A stretch of 64,000 nucleotides of DNA from Gibbula magus (GCA_936450465.1 OW388293.1:84590134-84654133), one strand, 5' to 3'. Shown: positions 44,620-61,400, counted from the first letter of the stretch. Numbers and translations: made by a program. The notes: a model not told the origin generated them from the letters alone.

Positions 44620-47220
44620 GAAATCTGCCGTATTCGGTCCAAATTTATTTTACTGCCTGATTTGTTGTTTGTTTTTCAAACTTTAACAACGCATACTATT
44701 TCAATGTATTCCTATGTTCAGACACTTCATGTATACCTTCTACAGCACTGTCGTCCACAAAGTCAAGAGTCAGAACGGAACGTGGCATAACATTAGTGTC
44801 ATCTTAAACAGTATTAACATGCAAGTTTGCACTGGTAAAAAAATAAACAATATCCTCTTAGATAAAGTGTAATTTGAATGTACATTTCTACGACTTTGTA
44901 GCGTTTGTGTGAAATTTTGGTTTAAACATATTTATTCATGAAATACATGGATCGGATTGGTCAACAAGCTCAGTTGAGCTTATGTAAAGACCGCTCCAAA
45001 GTACATACATACATACATATATTAAACATTGTCATGACAGGAACAACAATAAAAAAAAACAACTTACATATGGTTTGAAATAATAAGTGTTTAGACAAAA
45101 TAATCAACAGTGTTGTTTAATTGATTAATGATGGTTCGATACATTTATGACGCTTGCAGTCAGAATCACTTGTTTGAATTGGTATGTGGTTATACTAAAC
45201 AAATCTTTTAGTGTGAAATTTTGAACATCGTTATTCATCATTACTTGTATTCCTTGTTTATACAGGAGAGATAATCCACTTTATGGTGTTATGAAAGCCT
45301 CATTACTCCTTAAAACTTCTCTGTAGTTGGTGGGTGATTAAATCGTGAAAACCCCCATGCCAATTCATGTCACAATGTCATACACATGATTTAAAGACAG
45401 ATGATTTGATTTTGTAGAATTTAGGAAAAAATTACGAAGAAGGAATAATTGCTGACCATGATTTGCTCGGTTCTTGGACAACACTGGGTAATTTAGACAG
45501 GACACAATGGGAGAAAGTGATGTTATTGGTATATCACTCTTTTTCATTTTCAAATATTTTTTACAAAACTGTACATTAATTATTTGTGTACACAACCTTT
45601 TTTATACTTATGGACTAAATAAAGATGACTTATCAATCCTAGTGAAAATCTCACGAGCCAGTTTTGTAAGACATAACAACTGAAACGGTACAACTAAATG
45701 GTCTATTTTCAAGGTATAACTGAAATAGAACAAGAAGACATTAGAGTTGCAGTTTTGATAATCTGTGATCAGTTTTGCCGATATACAGTTGCATTATTTT
45801 ATATGCGATTTGAGTATGTAAACACCTGTCTGGCATACCTTTAATAATAAGAGATAACATCTATGTAGATTTTGTAATTTGATCATGTTTGTCAATTGTA
45901 CAGTGTTTATTGTTCACGGGTAAATGTGTAATTATAAAACACCTGAAAGAAACAGTCATGGGAAAGTTTATGAATACATTTGTATGTACAACAGTGACTT
46001 CTGACCGATGATGTCATAAACCTCATTGATTTTTCGAAAGCTTCCATCTTTTACAAAGTTTGACAAGAAGTTTATTGGTCGAGTCATTCAGTATTTTTGC
46101 CAAAATACCAGATATCAGTATGGCAAAAGTCAAAATAACAATGATCGAGTTGGTTACACATATGTGCGATAACATATCGTTCAAACATTCCGGTGACGCT
46201 TTCGTTGCTTGTCTTTGTTAAGTTTTTTAATTTAAATACTATTTAAACAAAACGATTTTTTTTATATGTGTATCGGCGTATACCATGTGTGTGTAGACAC
46301 CCACCAATTGGCGATCTATTTTGTTTTTACTGATTGTTATTCATACGCGTTTTTTTCCGATCAGCTGGTTCTTATGTTGACTACTTTTTTTACTCATATT
46401 CGTTCGTCTAATACCGAATTCTATTCACTCGTTGCATAAAAATATTATCACGTAACCATTCGTTAAGTGTATTCTATATTTCATTCATAAGGATTGGGCC
46501 TCTCCGCGGCTCAATACTTGATTTCAAAGCTGAGTGACCACTGCGCTGTCGCGACAATAACTAATTACCCCTCATTTAGCAATTTTATTGTCGTCTAGAC
46601 CTGTGTATATATTGTTAAGCGTTTCCCTTACTGACTATTGAATTATGTCATGAAGACATTGGGAAGGAACCAGGTGTTAATACATGACATAAATTGCGTC
46701 ATGTTCTGTGATTGTACATGCACGTGGTTGTAACTATTGTATTTTAAACTTTCAGTGTCATACGAATAATTGTTTTACATAAACTTGATTTTTTAAATTT
46801 GACACAGCAAACTTTCATGTGATGGAAATATATCTTTTCATTGAAAAGAAATTGTGTAATCACAGTTCAAATAAAGTAATTTAAAAGCACATCAGAATTG
46901 GAATCTTATACTGGCAACACCTGTCATTCTATGTTAGCCAGAAAGAGCTTTTGTATAGTTAAATTATTGTTTTATATATCCGTTTACCTTTATGCATGTT
47001 TGTAAACTATCCTGGTAATAATGGTTGACATTTCATATATACAATGTAACGAGTTAGTTTCGATTATTTTTCTTTATAAAACATGTTACTACTGGATGTA
47101 TTTTTGTGAATAGAGAGCATTTGCTATTTCTCCATTTGTACTTTAAAATGGTTCAGGTTCATACATGCGAGAATCGACAATTTAAGTTTGCGGATTAAAA
47201 AATTGGGCAAATTCTTGTTC
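44620..47220. other. Long AT-rich spacer, almost featureless
   Basis: About 2.6 kb without recognised gene, RNA or interspersed repeat. The only regularity is a short (ACAT)4 run at 45,004-45,020. Open frames of 74 and 76 codons (44,566-44,790 plus strand, 45,365-45,595 minus strand) have no motif. Confidence 0.45.
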
Positions 47221-47257
47221 CCTCCACTAATCGAGAATAGTCGATTGGCTTAGGAGG
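47221..47257. other. Imperfect stem-loop upstream of LINE remnant
   Basis: CCTCC, AATCGA, then gaatag, then TCGATT and GGAGG nest as an inverted repeat with an intervening mismatched stretch. Isolated and short; function unknown. Confidence 0.4.
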
Positions 47258-47295
47258 ATTAACGCATGGATAATCCCGACCCTTATGAAAACAAT

Positions 47296-48330
<1,035 letters not shown>

Positions 48331-48332
48331 GT

Positions 48333-48901
48333 TTAAACATCTGTATGGGGACTCAGGGGGAGTAGGCCAATGAATGACGTTGTTGTCCTGTAACCAACAC
48401 TAGATCTGCTGGTATGTTTTGGGTCGTTGTCTTGCATTAGACGATGGCCGTCTGGGAATTTATCGGCTATGAAGGGTAGAAGGTAGTGTTCTAGAATTGA
48501 GTGGTAGCCAATACTTTCTAATTTCCCAGTGAAAATACACAAGTCCGTAACATCCCTTTTCGACACTCCTGCCCAAACATGAACCTTATACGGGTGTTTA
48601 GGTTTTGGTTTTAGCTTTGGTTGAGCACCACGCTTTTTTAACACAAAGAAGCATTAGCCTCTAGTTGCACAGAGCACTCATCGGTGAAAATGACGTCATC
48701 CAACGGGTCATCACTGGCGATAACACGAGCGCAAAAGTCCTTCCGCTTCTCCTTGTTTGTGTGTCTGACAACTTGACAAAACCGCGCACGCGATTGTTGC
48801 CATCCTAGTCGCCTTCTCTCTTTGCATATCGTATCTTTAGACGCCGGAGTTGACATGAGGGGCTGTAGTTCGGTTGAAGTCATTTCGTCATCTTGATTCA
48901 A
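48333..48901 (-). pseudogene. Broken Tc1-like transposase
   Basis: On the minus strand, a first frame (48,901-48,638) reads KERRRLGWQQSRARFCQVV and later DDVIFTDECSVQLEANA, with the first catalytic Asp. A frameshift near 48,640, at a run of A, leads to a second frame (48,644-48,400) with KHPYKVHVWAGVSKRD and FPDGHRLMQDNDPKHTS, containing the second Asp. A second shift near 48,390 gives NNVIHWPTPPESP, after which the region that should hold the catalytic Glu is not recognisable. The DNA-binding N-terminus with GRPR is absent. It belongs to a different Tc1 lineage from the intact element at 41,845. Not functional. Confidence 0.85.
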
Positions 48902-48910
48902 CTTCTGATC

Positions 48911-49093
48911 TATGAAGCATAACGTTATAATTCTGGTAAAAACACTGCAAACAACTAATCCTGAATCGAACGGTATGTCGTTGCATCATCCTTAAAAGGT
49001 ACTTATAAGTCTGCACAGTTCAGACTCAAGAGAATTTAAACTATGCTGCCAAACCTCACAAAGCTAACAATCGATTCAGGTCAGAGTTTCGTT
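48911..49093. repeat. Direct repeat, copy 2 (about 183 bp)
   Basis: Partner of 43,913-44,093. It starts 10 bases beyond the N-terminal end of the broken transposase, so it may be the untranslated or terminal part of that element, with the other copy a solo fragment of the same family. It carries an 8-base stretch, catcctta, missing in copy 1. Confidence 0.85.
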
Positions 49094-49170
49094 AAAATCA
49101 TTCAACTGACGAATGTTATTCCTTTATATTTATAACTACGTATATACAGCTGCGTTCCGAACGTTTGTTC

Positions 49171-52100
49171 ACCTACTTGTGTGTTCCGATGTATTGTCCA
49201 TATCAGATAAGGCTTTCTTCACTTCACTTGTTAACCATCTTATGATGGGTTAGAACTCCACTGACCTACTTGTGTGTTCCGATGTATTGTCCATATCAGA
49301 TAAGGCTTTCTTCACTTCACTTGTTAACCATCTTATGATGGGTTAGAACTCCACTGACCTACTTGTGTGTTCCGATGTATTGTCCATATCAGATAAGGCT
49401 TTCTTCACTTCACTTGTTAACCATCTTATGATGGGTTAGAACTCCACTGACCTACTTGTGTGTTCCGATGTATTGTCCATATCAGATAAGGCTTTCTTCA
49501 CTTCACTTGTTAACCATCTTATGATGGGTTAGAACTCCACTGAACTACTTGTGTGTTCCGATGTATTGTCCATATCAGATAAGGCTTTCTTCACTTCACT
49601 TGTTAACCCTCTTATGATGGGTTAGAACTCCACTGACCTACTTGTGTGTTCCGATGTATTGTCCATATCAGATAAGGCTTTCTTCACTTCACTTGTTAAC
49701 CATCTTATGATGGGTTAGAACTCCACTGACCTACTTGTGTGTTCCGATGTATTGTCCATATCAGATAAGGCTTTCTTCACTTCACTTGTTAACCATCTTA
49801 TGATGGGTTAGAACTCCACTGACCTACTTGTGTGTTCCGATGTATTGTCCATATCAGATAAGGCTTTCTTCACTTCACTTGTTAACCCTCTTATGATGGG
49901 TTAGAACTCCACTGACCTACTTGTGTGTTCTGATATATTGTCCATATCAATATATAACTTTCTTCACTTCACTTGTTAACCATCTTATGATGGGTTAGAA
50001 CTCCACTGACCTACTTTTGTGTTCCGATATATTGTCCATATCAATATATAACTTTCTTCACTTCACTTGTTAACCATCTTATGATGGGTTAGAACTCCAC
50101 TGACCTACTTGTGTGTTCCGATGTATTGTCCATATCAGATAAGGATTTCTTCACTTCAGTTGTTAACCATCTTATGATGGGTTAGAACTCCACTGACCTA
50201 CTTTTGTGTTCCGATGTATTGTCCATATCAGATAAGGCTTTCTTCACTTCACTTGTTAACCATCTTATGATGGGTTAGAACTCCACTGACTTACTTGTGT
50301 GTTCCGATGTATTGTCCATATCAGATAAGGCTTTCTTCACTTCACTTGTTAACCATCTTATGATGGGTTAGAACTCCACTGACCTACTTGTGTGTTCCGA
50401 TGTATTGTCCATATCAGATAAGGCTTTCTTCACTTCACTTGTTAACCATCTTATGATGGGTTAGAACTCCACTGACCTACTTGTGTGTTCCGATGTATTG
50501 TCCATATCAGATAAGGCTTTCTTCACTTCACTTGTTAACCATCTTATGATGGGTTAGAACTCCACTGACCTACTTGTGTGTTCCGATGTATTGTCCATAT
50601 CAGATAAGGCTTTCTTCACTTCACTTGTTAACCATCTTATGATGGGTTAGAACTCCACTGACCTACTTGTGTGTTCCGATGTATTGTCCATATCAGATAA
50701 GGCTTTCTTCACTTCACTTGTTAACCATCTTATGATGGGTTAGAACTCCACTGACCTACTTTAGTGTTCCGATGTATTGTCCATATCAGATAAGGCTTTC
50801 TTCACTTCACTTGTTAACCATCTTATGATGGGTTAGAACTCCACTGACCTACTTGTGTGTTCCGATGTATTGTCCATATCAGATAAGGCTTTCTTCACTT
50901 CACTTGTTAACCATCTTATGATGGGTTAGAACTCCACTGACCTACTTGTGTGTTCCGATGTATTGTCCATATCAGATAAGGCTTTCTTCACTTCACTTGT
51001 TAACCATCTTATGATGGGTTAGAACTCCACTGACCTACTTGTGTGTTCCGATGTATTGTCCATATCAGATAAGGCTTTCTTCACTTCACTTGTTAACCAT
51101 CTTATGATGGGTTAGAACTCCACTGACCTACTTGTGTGTTCCGATGTATTGTCCATATCAGATAAGGCTTTCTTCACTTCACTTGTTAACCATCTTATGA
51201 TGGGTTAGAACTCCACTGACCTACTTGTGTGTTCCGATGTATTGTCCATATCAGATAAGGCTTTCTTCACTTCACTTGTTAACCATATTATGATGGGTTA
51301 GAACTCCACTGACCTACTTGTGTGTTCCGATGTATTGTCCATATCAGATAAGGCTTTCTTCACTTCACTTGTTAACCATCTTATGATGGGTTAGAACTCC
51401 ACTGACATACTTGTGTGTTCCGATGTATTGTCCATATCAATATATAACTTTCTTCACTTTACTTGTTAACCATCTTATGATGGGTTAGAACTCCACTGAC
51501 CTACTTTAGTGTTCCGATGTATTGTCCATATCAGATAAGGCTTTCTTCACTTCACTTGTTAACCATCTTATGATGGGTTAGAACTCCACTGACCTACTTG
51601 TGTGTTCCGATGTATTGTCCATATCAGATAAGGCTTTCTTCACTTCACTTGTTAACCATCTTATGATGGGTTAGAACTCCACTGACCTACTTGTGTGTTC
51701 CGATGTATTGTCCATATCAGATAAGGCTTTCTTCACTTCACTTGTTAACCATCTTATGATGGGTTAGAACTCCACTGACCTACTTGTGTGTTCCGATGTA
51801 TTGTCCATATCAGATAAGGCTTTCTTCACTTCACTTGTTAACCATCTTATGATGGGTTAGAACTCCACTGACCTACTTGTGTGTTCCGATGTATTGTCCA
51901 TATCAGATAAGGCTTTCTTCACTTCACTTGTTAACCATCTTATGATGGGTTAGAACTCCACTGACCTACTTGTGTGTTCCGATGTATTGTCCATATCAGA
52001 TAAGGCTTTCTTCACTTCACTTGTTAACCATCTTATGATGGGTTAGAACTCCACTGACCTACTTGTGTGTTCCGATGTATTGTCCATATCAGATAAGGCT

Positions 52101-54485
52101 TTCTTCACTTCACTTGTTAACCATCTTATGATGGGTTAGAACTCCACTGACATACTTGTGTGTTCCGATGTATTGTCCATATCAATATATAACTTTCTTC
52201 ACTTTACTTGTTAACCATCTTATGATGGGTTAGAACTCCACTGACCTACTTGTGTGTTCCGATGTATTGTCCATATCAGATAAGGCTTTCTTCACTTCAC
52301 TTGTTAACCATCTTATGATGGGTTAGAACTCCACTGACCTACTTGTGTGTTCCGATGTATTGTCCATATCAGATAAGACTTTCTTCACTTCACTTGTTAA
52401 CCATATTATGATGGGTTAGAACTCCACTGACCTACTTGTGTGTTCCGATGTATTGTCCATATCAATATATAACTTTCTTCACTTCACTTGTTAACCATCT
52501 TATGATGGGTTAGAACTCCACTGACCTACTTGTGTGTTCCGATGTATTGTCCATATCAGATAAGGCGTTCTTCGCTTCACTTGTTAACCATCTTATGATG
52601 GGTTAGAACTCCACTGACCTACTTGTGTGTTCCAATTTATTGTCCATATCAGATAAGGCTTTCTTCACTTCACTTGTTAACCATATTATGATGGGTTAGA
52701 ACTCCACTGACCTACTTGTGTGTTCCGATGTATTGTCCATATCAATATATAACTTTCTTCACTTCACTTGTTAACCATCTTATGATGGGTTAGAACTCCA
52801 CTGACCTACTTGTGTGTTCCGATGTATTGTCCATATCAGATAAGGCTTTTTTCACTTCACTTGTTAACCATCTTATGATGGGTTAGAACTCCACTGACCG
52901 ACTCGTGTGTTCCGATGTATTGTCCATATCAGATAAGGCTTTCTTCACTTCACTTGTTAACCATCTTATGATGGGTTAGAACTCCACTGACCTAATTGTG
53001 TGTTCCGATGTATTGTCCATATCAATATATAACTTTCTTCACTTCACTTGTTAACCATCTTATGATGGGTTAGAACTCCAGTGACCTACTTGTGTGTTCC
53101 GATATATTGTCCATATCAATATATAACTTTCTTCACTTCACTTGTTAACCATCTTATGATGGGTTAGAACTCCACTGACCTACTTGTGTGTTCCGATGTA
53201 TTGTCCATATCAATATATAACTTTCTTCACTTCACTTGTTAACCATCTTATGATGGGTTAGAACTCCACTGACCTACTTGTGTGTTCCGATGTATTGTCC
53301 ATATCAGATAAGGCGTTCTTCACTTCACTTGTTAACCATCTTATGATGGGTTAGAACTCCACTGACCTACTTGTGTGTTCCGATGTATTGTCCTTATCAG
53401 ATAAGGCTTTCTTCACTTCACTTGTTAACCATCTTATGATGGGTTAGAACTCCACTGACCGACTTGTGTGTTCCGATGTATTGTCCATATCAGATAAGGC
53501 TTTCTTCACTTCACTTGTTAACCATATTATGATATGTTAGAACTCCACTGACCTACTTGTGTGTTCCGATGTATTGTCCATATCAATATATAACTTTCTT
53601 CACTTCACTTGTTAACCATCTTATGATGGGTTAAAACTCCACTGACCTACTTGTGTGTTCCGATGTATTATCCATATCAGATAAGGCGTTCTTCACTTCA
53701 CTTGTTAACCATATTATGATGGGTTAGAACTCCACTGACCTACTTGTGTGTTCCGATGTAGTGTCCATATCAGATAAGGCTTTCTTCACTTCACTTGTTA
53801 ACCATATTATGATGGGTTAGAACTCCACTGACCTACTTGTGTGTTCCGATGTATTGTCCATATCAATATATAACTTTCTTCACTTCACTTGTTAACCATC
53901 TTATGATGGGTTAGAACTCAAGTGACCTACTTGTGTGTTCCGATGTATTGTCCATATCAGATAATGCTTTTTTCACTTCACTTGTTAACCATCTTATGAT
54001 GGGTTAGAACTCCACTGACCTACTTGTGTGTTCCGATGTATTGTCCATATCAGATAAGGCTTTCTTCATTTCACTTGTTAACCATCTTATGATGGGTTAG
54101 AACTCCACTGACCTACTTGTGTGTTCCGATGTATTGTCCATATCAATATATAACTTTCTTCACTTCACTTGTTAACCATCTTATGATGGGTTAGAACTCC
54201 ACTGACCTACTTGTGTGTTCCGATATATTGTCCATATCAATATATAACTTTATTCACTTCACTTGTTAAGCATCTTATGATGGGTTAGAACTCCACTGAC
54301 GTACTTGTGTGTTCCGATGTATTGTCCATATCAATATATAACTTTATTCACTTCACTTGTTAACCATCTTATGATGGGTTAGAACTCCACTGATCTACTT
54401 GTGTGTTCCGATGTATTGTCCATATCAGATAAGGCTTTCTTCACTTCACTTGTTAACCATCTTATGATGGGTTAGAACTCCACTG
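49171..54485. repeat. Satellite higher-order block 1
   Basis: Rare variants here recur downstream at a fixed offset: gaactacttg at 49,542 and 54,857, and gttctgatatattg at 49,927 and 55,242 (offset 5,315). Further on, the offset is 4,384: gactcgtgtg at 52,901 / 57,285, gatatgttag at 53,531 / 57,915, and gaactcaagtg at 53,916 / 58,300. The change of offset is explained by about eight monomers duplicated inside block 1 (tactttagtg at 50,759 and 51,504) and other small copy differences. Confidence 0.9.
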
Positions 54486-57400
54486 ACCGACTTGTGTGTT
54501 CCGATGTATTGTCCATATCAGATAAGGCTTTCTTCACTTCACTTGTTAACCATCTTATGATGGGTTAGAACTCCACTGACCTACTTGTGTGTTCCGATGT
54601 ATTGTCCATATCAGATAAGGCTTTCTTCACTTCACTTGTTAACCATCTTATGATGGGTTAGAACTCCACTGACCTACTTGTGTGTTCCGATGTATTGTCC
54701 ATATCAGATAAGGCTTTCTTCACTTCACTTGTTAACCATCTTATGATGGGTTAGAACTCCACTGACCTACTTGTGTGTTCCGATGTATTGTCCATATCAG
54801 ATAAGGCTTTCTTCACTTCACTTGTTAACCATCTTATGATGGGTTAGAACTCCACTGAACTACTTGTGTGTTCCGATGTATTGTCCATATCAGATAAGGC
54901 TTTCTTCACTTCACTTGTTAACCCTCTTATGATGGGTTAGAACTCCACTGACCTACTTGTGTGTTCCGATGTATTGTCCATATCAGATAAGGCTTTCTTC
55001 ACTTCACTTGTTAACCATCTTATGATGGGTTAGAACTCCACTGACCTACTTGTGTGTTCCGATGTATTGTCCATATCAGATAAGGCTTTCTTCACTTCAC
55101 TTGTTAACCATCTTATGATGGGTTAGAACTCCACTGACCTACTTGTGTGTTCCGATGTATTGTCCATATCAGATAAGGCTTTCTTCACTTCACTTGTTAA
55201 CCCTCTTATGATGGGTTAGAACTCCACTGACCTACTTGTGTGTTCTGATATATTGTCCATATCAATATATAACTTTCTTCACTTCACTTGTTAACCATCT
55301 TATGATGGGTTAGAACTCCACTGACCTACTTTTGTGTTCCGATATATTGTCCATATCAATATATAACTTTCTTCACTTCACTTGTTAACCATCTTATGAT
55401 GGGTTAGAACTCCACTGACCTACTTGTGTGTTCCGATGTATTGTCCATATCAGATAAGGCTTTCTTCACTTCAGTTGTTAACCATCTTATGATGGGTTAG
55501 AACTCCACTGACCTACTTTTGTGTTCCGATGTATTGTCCATATCAGATAAGGCTTTCTTCACTTCACTTGTTAACCATCTTATGATGGGTTAGAACTCCA
55601 CTGACTTACTTGTGTGTTCCGATGTATTGTCCATATCAGATAAGGCTTTCTTCACTTCACTTGTTAACCATCTTATGATGGGTTAGAACTCCACTGACTT
55701 ACTTGTGTGTTCCGATGTATTGTCCATATCAGATAAGGCTTTCTTCACTTCACTTGTTAACCATCTTATGATGGGTTAGAACTCCACTGACCTACTTGTG
55801 TGTTCCGATGTATTGTCCATATCAGATAAGGCTTTCTTCACTTCACTTGTTAACCATCTTATGATGGGTTAGAACTCCACTGACCTACTTGTGTGTTCCG
55901 ATGTATTGTCCATATCAGATAAGGCTTTCTTCACTTCACTTGTTAACCATCTTATGATGGGTTAGAACTCCACTGACCTACTTGTGTGTTCCGATGTATT
56001 GTCCATATCAGATAAGGCTTTCTTCACTTCACTTGTTAACCATCTTATGATGGGTTAGAACTCCACTGACCTACTTGTGTGTTCCGATGTATTGTCCATA
56101 TCAGATAAGGCTTTCTTCACTTCACTTGTTAACCATCTTATGATGGGTTAGAACTCCACTGACCTACTTTAGTGTTCCGATGTATTGTCCATATCAGATA
56201 AGGCTTTCTTCACTTCACTTGTTAACCATCTTATGATGGGTTAGAACTCCACTGACCTACTTGTGTGTTCCGATGTATTGTCCATATCAGATAAGGCTTT
56301 CTTCACTTCACTTGTTAACCATCTTATGATGGGTTAGAACTCCACTGACCTACTTGTGTGTTCCGATGTATTGTCCATATCAGATAAGGCTTTCTTCACT
56401 TCACTTGTTAACCATCTTATGATGGGTTAGAACTCCACTGACCTACTTGTGTGTTCCGATGTATTGTCCATATCAGATAAGGCTTTCTTCACTTCACTTG
56501 TTAACCATCTTATGATGGGTTAGAACTCCACTGACATACTTGTGTGTTCCGATGTATTGTCCATATCAATATATAACTTTCTTCACTTTACTTGTTAACC
56601 ATCTTATGATGGGTTAGAACTCCACTGACCTACTTGTGTGTTCCGATGTATTGTCCATATCAGATAAGGCTTTCTTCACTTCACTTGTTAACCATCTTAT
56701 GATGGGTTAGAACTCCACTGACCTACTTGTGTGTTCCGATGTATTGTCCATATCAGATAAGACTTTCTTCACTTCACTTGTTAACCATATTATGATGGGT
56801 TAGAACTCCACTGACCTACTTGTGTGTTCCGATGTATTGTCCATATCAATATATAACTTTCTTCACTTCACTTGTTAACCATCTTATGATGGGTTAGAAC
56901 TCCACTGACCTACTGGTGTGTTCCGATGTATTGTCCATATCAGATAAGGCGTTCTTCGCTTCACTTGTTAACCATCTTATGATGGGTTAGAACTCCACTG
57001 ACCTACTTGTGTGTTCCGATTTATTGTCCATATCAGATAAGGCTTTCTTCACTTCACTTGTTAACCATATTATGATGGGTTAGAACTCCACTGACCTACT
57101 TGTGTGTTCCGATGTATTGTCCATATCAATATATAACTTTCTTCACTTCACTTGTTAACCATCTTATGATGGGTTAGAACTCCACTGACCTACTTGTGTG
57201 TTCCGATGTATTGTCCATATCAGATAAGGCTTTTTTCACTTCACTTGTTAACCATCTTATGATGGGTTAGAACTCCACTGACCGACTCGTGTGTTCCGAT
57301 GTATTGTCCATATCAGATAAGGCTTTCTTCACTTCACTTGTTAACCATCTTATGATGGGTTAGAACTCCACTGACCTAATTGTGTGTTCCGATGTATTGT

Positions 57401-58490
57401 CCATATCAATATATAACTTTCTTCACTTCACTTGTTAACCATCTTATGATGGGTTAGAACTCCAGTGACCTACTTGTGTGTTCCGATATATTGTCCATAT
57501 CAATATATAACTTTCTTCACTTCACTTGTTAACCATCTTATGATGGGTTAGAACTCCACTGACCTACTTGTGTGTTCCGATGTATTGTCAATATCAATAT
57601 ATAACTTTCTTCACTTCACTTGTTAACCATCTTATGATGGGTTAGAACTCCACTGACCTACTTGTGTGTTCCGATGTATTGTCCATATCAGATAAGGCGT
57701 TCTTCACTTCACTTGTTAACCATCTTATGATGGGTTAGAACTCCACTGACCTACTTGTGTGTTCCGATGTATTGTCCTTATCAGATAAGGCTTTCTTCAC
57801 TTCACTTGTTAACCATCTTATGATGGGTTAGAACTCCACTGACCGACTTGTGTGTTCCGATGTATTGTCCATATCAGATAAGGCTTTCTTCACTTCACTT
57901 GTTAACCATATTATGATATGTTAGAACTCCACTGACCTACTTGTGTGTTCCGATGTATTGTCCATATCAATATATAACTTTCTTCACTTCACTTGTTAAC
58001 CATCTTATGATGGGTTAAAACTCCACTGACCTACTTGTGTGTTCCGATGTATTATCCATATCAGATAAGGCGTTCTTCACTTCACTTGTTAACCATATTA
58101 TGATGGGTTAGAACTCCACTGACCTACTTGTGTGTTCCGATGTAGTGTCCATATCAGATAAGGCTTTCTTCACTTCACTTGTTAACCATCTTATGATGGG
58201 TTAGAACTCCACTGACCTACTTGTGTGTTCCGATGTATTGTCCATATCAATATATAACTTTCTTCACTTCACTTGTTAACCATCTTATGATGGGTTAGAA
58301 CTCAAGTGACCTACTTGTGTGTTCCGATGTATTGTCCATATCAGATAATGCTTTTTTCACTTCACTTGTTAACCATCTTATGATGGGTTAGAACTCCACT
58401 GACCTACTTGTGTGTTCCGATGTATTGTCCATATCAGATAAGGCTTTCTTCATTTCACTTGTTAACCATCTTATGATGGGTTAGAACTCC
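54486..58490. repeat. Satellite higher-order block 2
   Basis: Copy of block 1, shorter by about ten monomers net. It also contains an extra monomer relative to block 1 (gacttacttg appears twice, near 55,603 and 55,696, against once in block 1). Confidence 0.88.
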
Positions 58491-61400
58491 ACTTACCTAC
58501 TTGTGTGTTCCGATGTATTGTCCATATCAATATATAACTTTCTTCACTTCACTTGTTAACCATCTAATGATGGGTTAGAACTCCACTGACCAACTTGTGT
58601 GTTCCGATGTATTGTCCATATCAATATATAACTTTCTTCACTTCACTTGTTAACCATCTTATGATGGGTTAGAACTCCACTGACCTACTTGTGTGTTCCG
58701 ATGTATTGTCCATATCAGATAAGGCTTTCTTCACTTCACTTGTTAACCATCTTATGATGGGTTAGAACTCCACTGACCTACTTGTGTGTTTCGATGTATT
58801 GTCCATATCAGATAAGGCTTTCTGCACTTCACTTGTTAACCATCTTATGATGGGTTAGAACTCCACTGACCTACTTGTGTGTTCCGATGTATTGTCCATA
58901 TCAGATAAGGCTTTCTTCACTTCACTTGTTAACCATCTTATGATGGGTTAGAACTCCACTGACCTACTTGTGTGTTCCGATGTATTGTCCATATCAGATA
59001 AGGCTTTCTTCACTTCAGTTGTTAACCATCTTATGATGGGTTAGAACTCCACTGACCTACTTGTGTGTTCCGATGTATTGTCCATATCAATATATAACTT
59101 TCTTCACTTCACTTGTTAACCATCTTATGATGGGTTAGAACTCCACTGACCTACTTGTGTGTTCCGATGTATTGTCCATATCAGATAAGGCGTTCTTCAC
59201 TTCACTTGTTAACCATCTTATGATGGGTTAGAACTCCACTGACCTACGTGTGTGTTCCGATGTATTGTCCATATCAGATAAGGCTTTCTTCACTTCACTT
59301 GTTAACCATCTTATGATGGGTTAGAACTCCACTGACCGACTTGTGTGTTCCGATGTATTGTCCATATCAGATAAGGCTTTCTTCACTTCACTTGTTAACC
59401 ATATTATGATGGGTTAGAACTCCACTGACCTACTTGTGTGTTCCGATGTATTGTCCATATCAATATATAACTTTCTTCACTTCACTTGTTAACCATCTTA
59501 TGATGGGTTAGAACTCCACTGACCTACTTGTGTGTTCCGATGTATTATCCATATCAGATAAGGCGTTCTTCACTTCACTTGTTAACCATATTATGATTGG
59601 TTAGAACTCCACTGACCTACTTGTGTGTTCCGATGTATTGTCCATATCAGATAAGGCTTTCTTCACTTCACTTGTTAACCATATTATGATGGGTTAGAAC
59701 TCCACTGACCTACTTGTGTGTTCCGATGTATTGTCCATATCAATATATAACTTTCTTCACTTCACTTGTTAACCATCTTATGATGGGTTAGAACTCCACT
59801 GACCTACTTGTGTGTTCCGATGTATTGTCCATATCAGATAAGGCTTTCTTCATTTCACTTGTTAACCATCTTATGATGGGTTAGAACTCCACTGACCTAC
59901 TTGTGTGTTCCGATGTATTGTCCATATCAATATATAACTTTCTTCACTTTACTTGTTAACCATCTTATGATGGGTTAGAACTCCACTGACCTACTTGTGT
60001 GTTCCGATGTATTGTCCATATCAATATATAACTTTCTTCACTTCACTTGTTAACCATATTATGATGGGTTAGAACTCCACTGACCTACTTGTGTGTTCCG
60101 ATGTATTGTCCATATCAATATATAACTTTCTTCACTTCACTTGTTAACCATCTTATGATGGGTTAGAACTCCACTGACCTACTTGTGTGTTCCGATGTAT
60201 TGTCCATATCAGATAAGGCTTTTTTCACTTCACTTGTTAACCATCTTATGATGGGTTAGAACTCCACTGACCTACTTGTGTGTTCCGATGTATTGTCCAT
60301 ATCAGATAAGGCTTTCTTCATTTCACTTGTTAACCATCTTATGATGGGTTAGAACTCCACTGACCTACTTGTGTGTTCCGATGTATTGTCCATATCAATA
60401 TATAACTTTCTTCACTTTACTTGTTAACCATCTTATGATGGGTTAGAACTCCACTGACCTACTTGTGTGTTCCGATATATTGTCCATATCAATATATAAC
60501 TTTCTTCACTTCACTTGTTAACCATCTTATGATGGGTTAGAACTCCACTGACCTACTTGTGTGTTCCGATGTATTGTCCATATCAATATATAACTTTCTT
60601 CACTTCACTTGTTAACCATCTTATGATGGGTTAGAACTCCACTGACCTACTTGTGTGTTCCGATGTATTGTCCATATCAGATAAGGCTTTCTTCACTTCA
60701 CTTGTTAACCATCTTATGATGGGTTAGAACTCCACTGACCTACTTGTGTGTTCCGATGTATTGTCTATATCAGATAAGGCTTTCTTCACTTCACTTGTTA
60801 ACCATCTTATGATGGGTTAGAACTCCACTTACCTACTTGTGTGTTCCGATGTATTGTCCATATCAATATATAACTTTCTTCACTTCACTTGTTAACCATC
60901 TTATGATGGGTTAGAACTCCACTGACCTACTTGTGTGTTCCGATGTATTGTCCATATCAGATAAGGCTTTCTTCACTTCACTTGTTAACCATTTTATGAT
61001 GGGTTAGAACTCCACTGACCTACTTGTGTGTTCCGATGTATTGTCCATATCAGATAATGCTTTTTTCACTTCACTTGTTAACCATCTTATGATGGGTTAG
61101 AACTCCACTGACCTACTTGTGTGTTCCGATGTATTGTCCATATCAGATAAGGCTTTCTTCACTTCACTTGTTAACCATCTTATGATGGATTAGAACTCCA
61201 CTGACCTACTTGTGTGTTCCGATGTATTGTCCATATCAGATAAGGCTTTCTTCACTTCACTTGTTAACCATCTTATGATGGGTTAGAACTCCACTGACCT
61301 ACTTGAGTGTTCCGATGTATTGTCCATATCAGATAAGGCTTTCTTCACTTCACTTGTTAACCATCTTATGATGGGTTAGAACTCCACTGACCTACTTGTG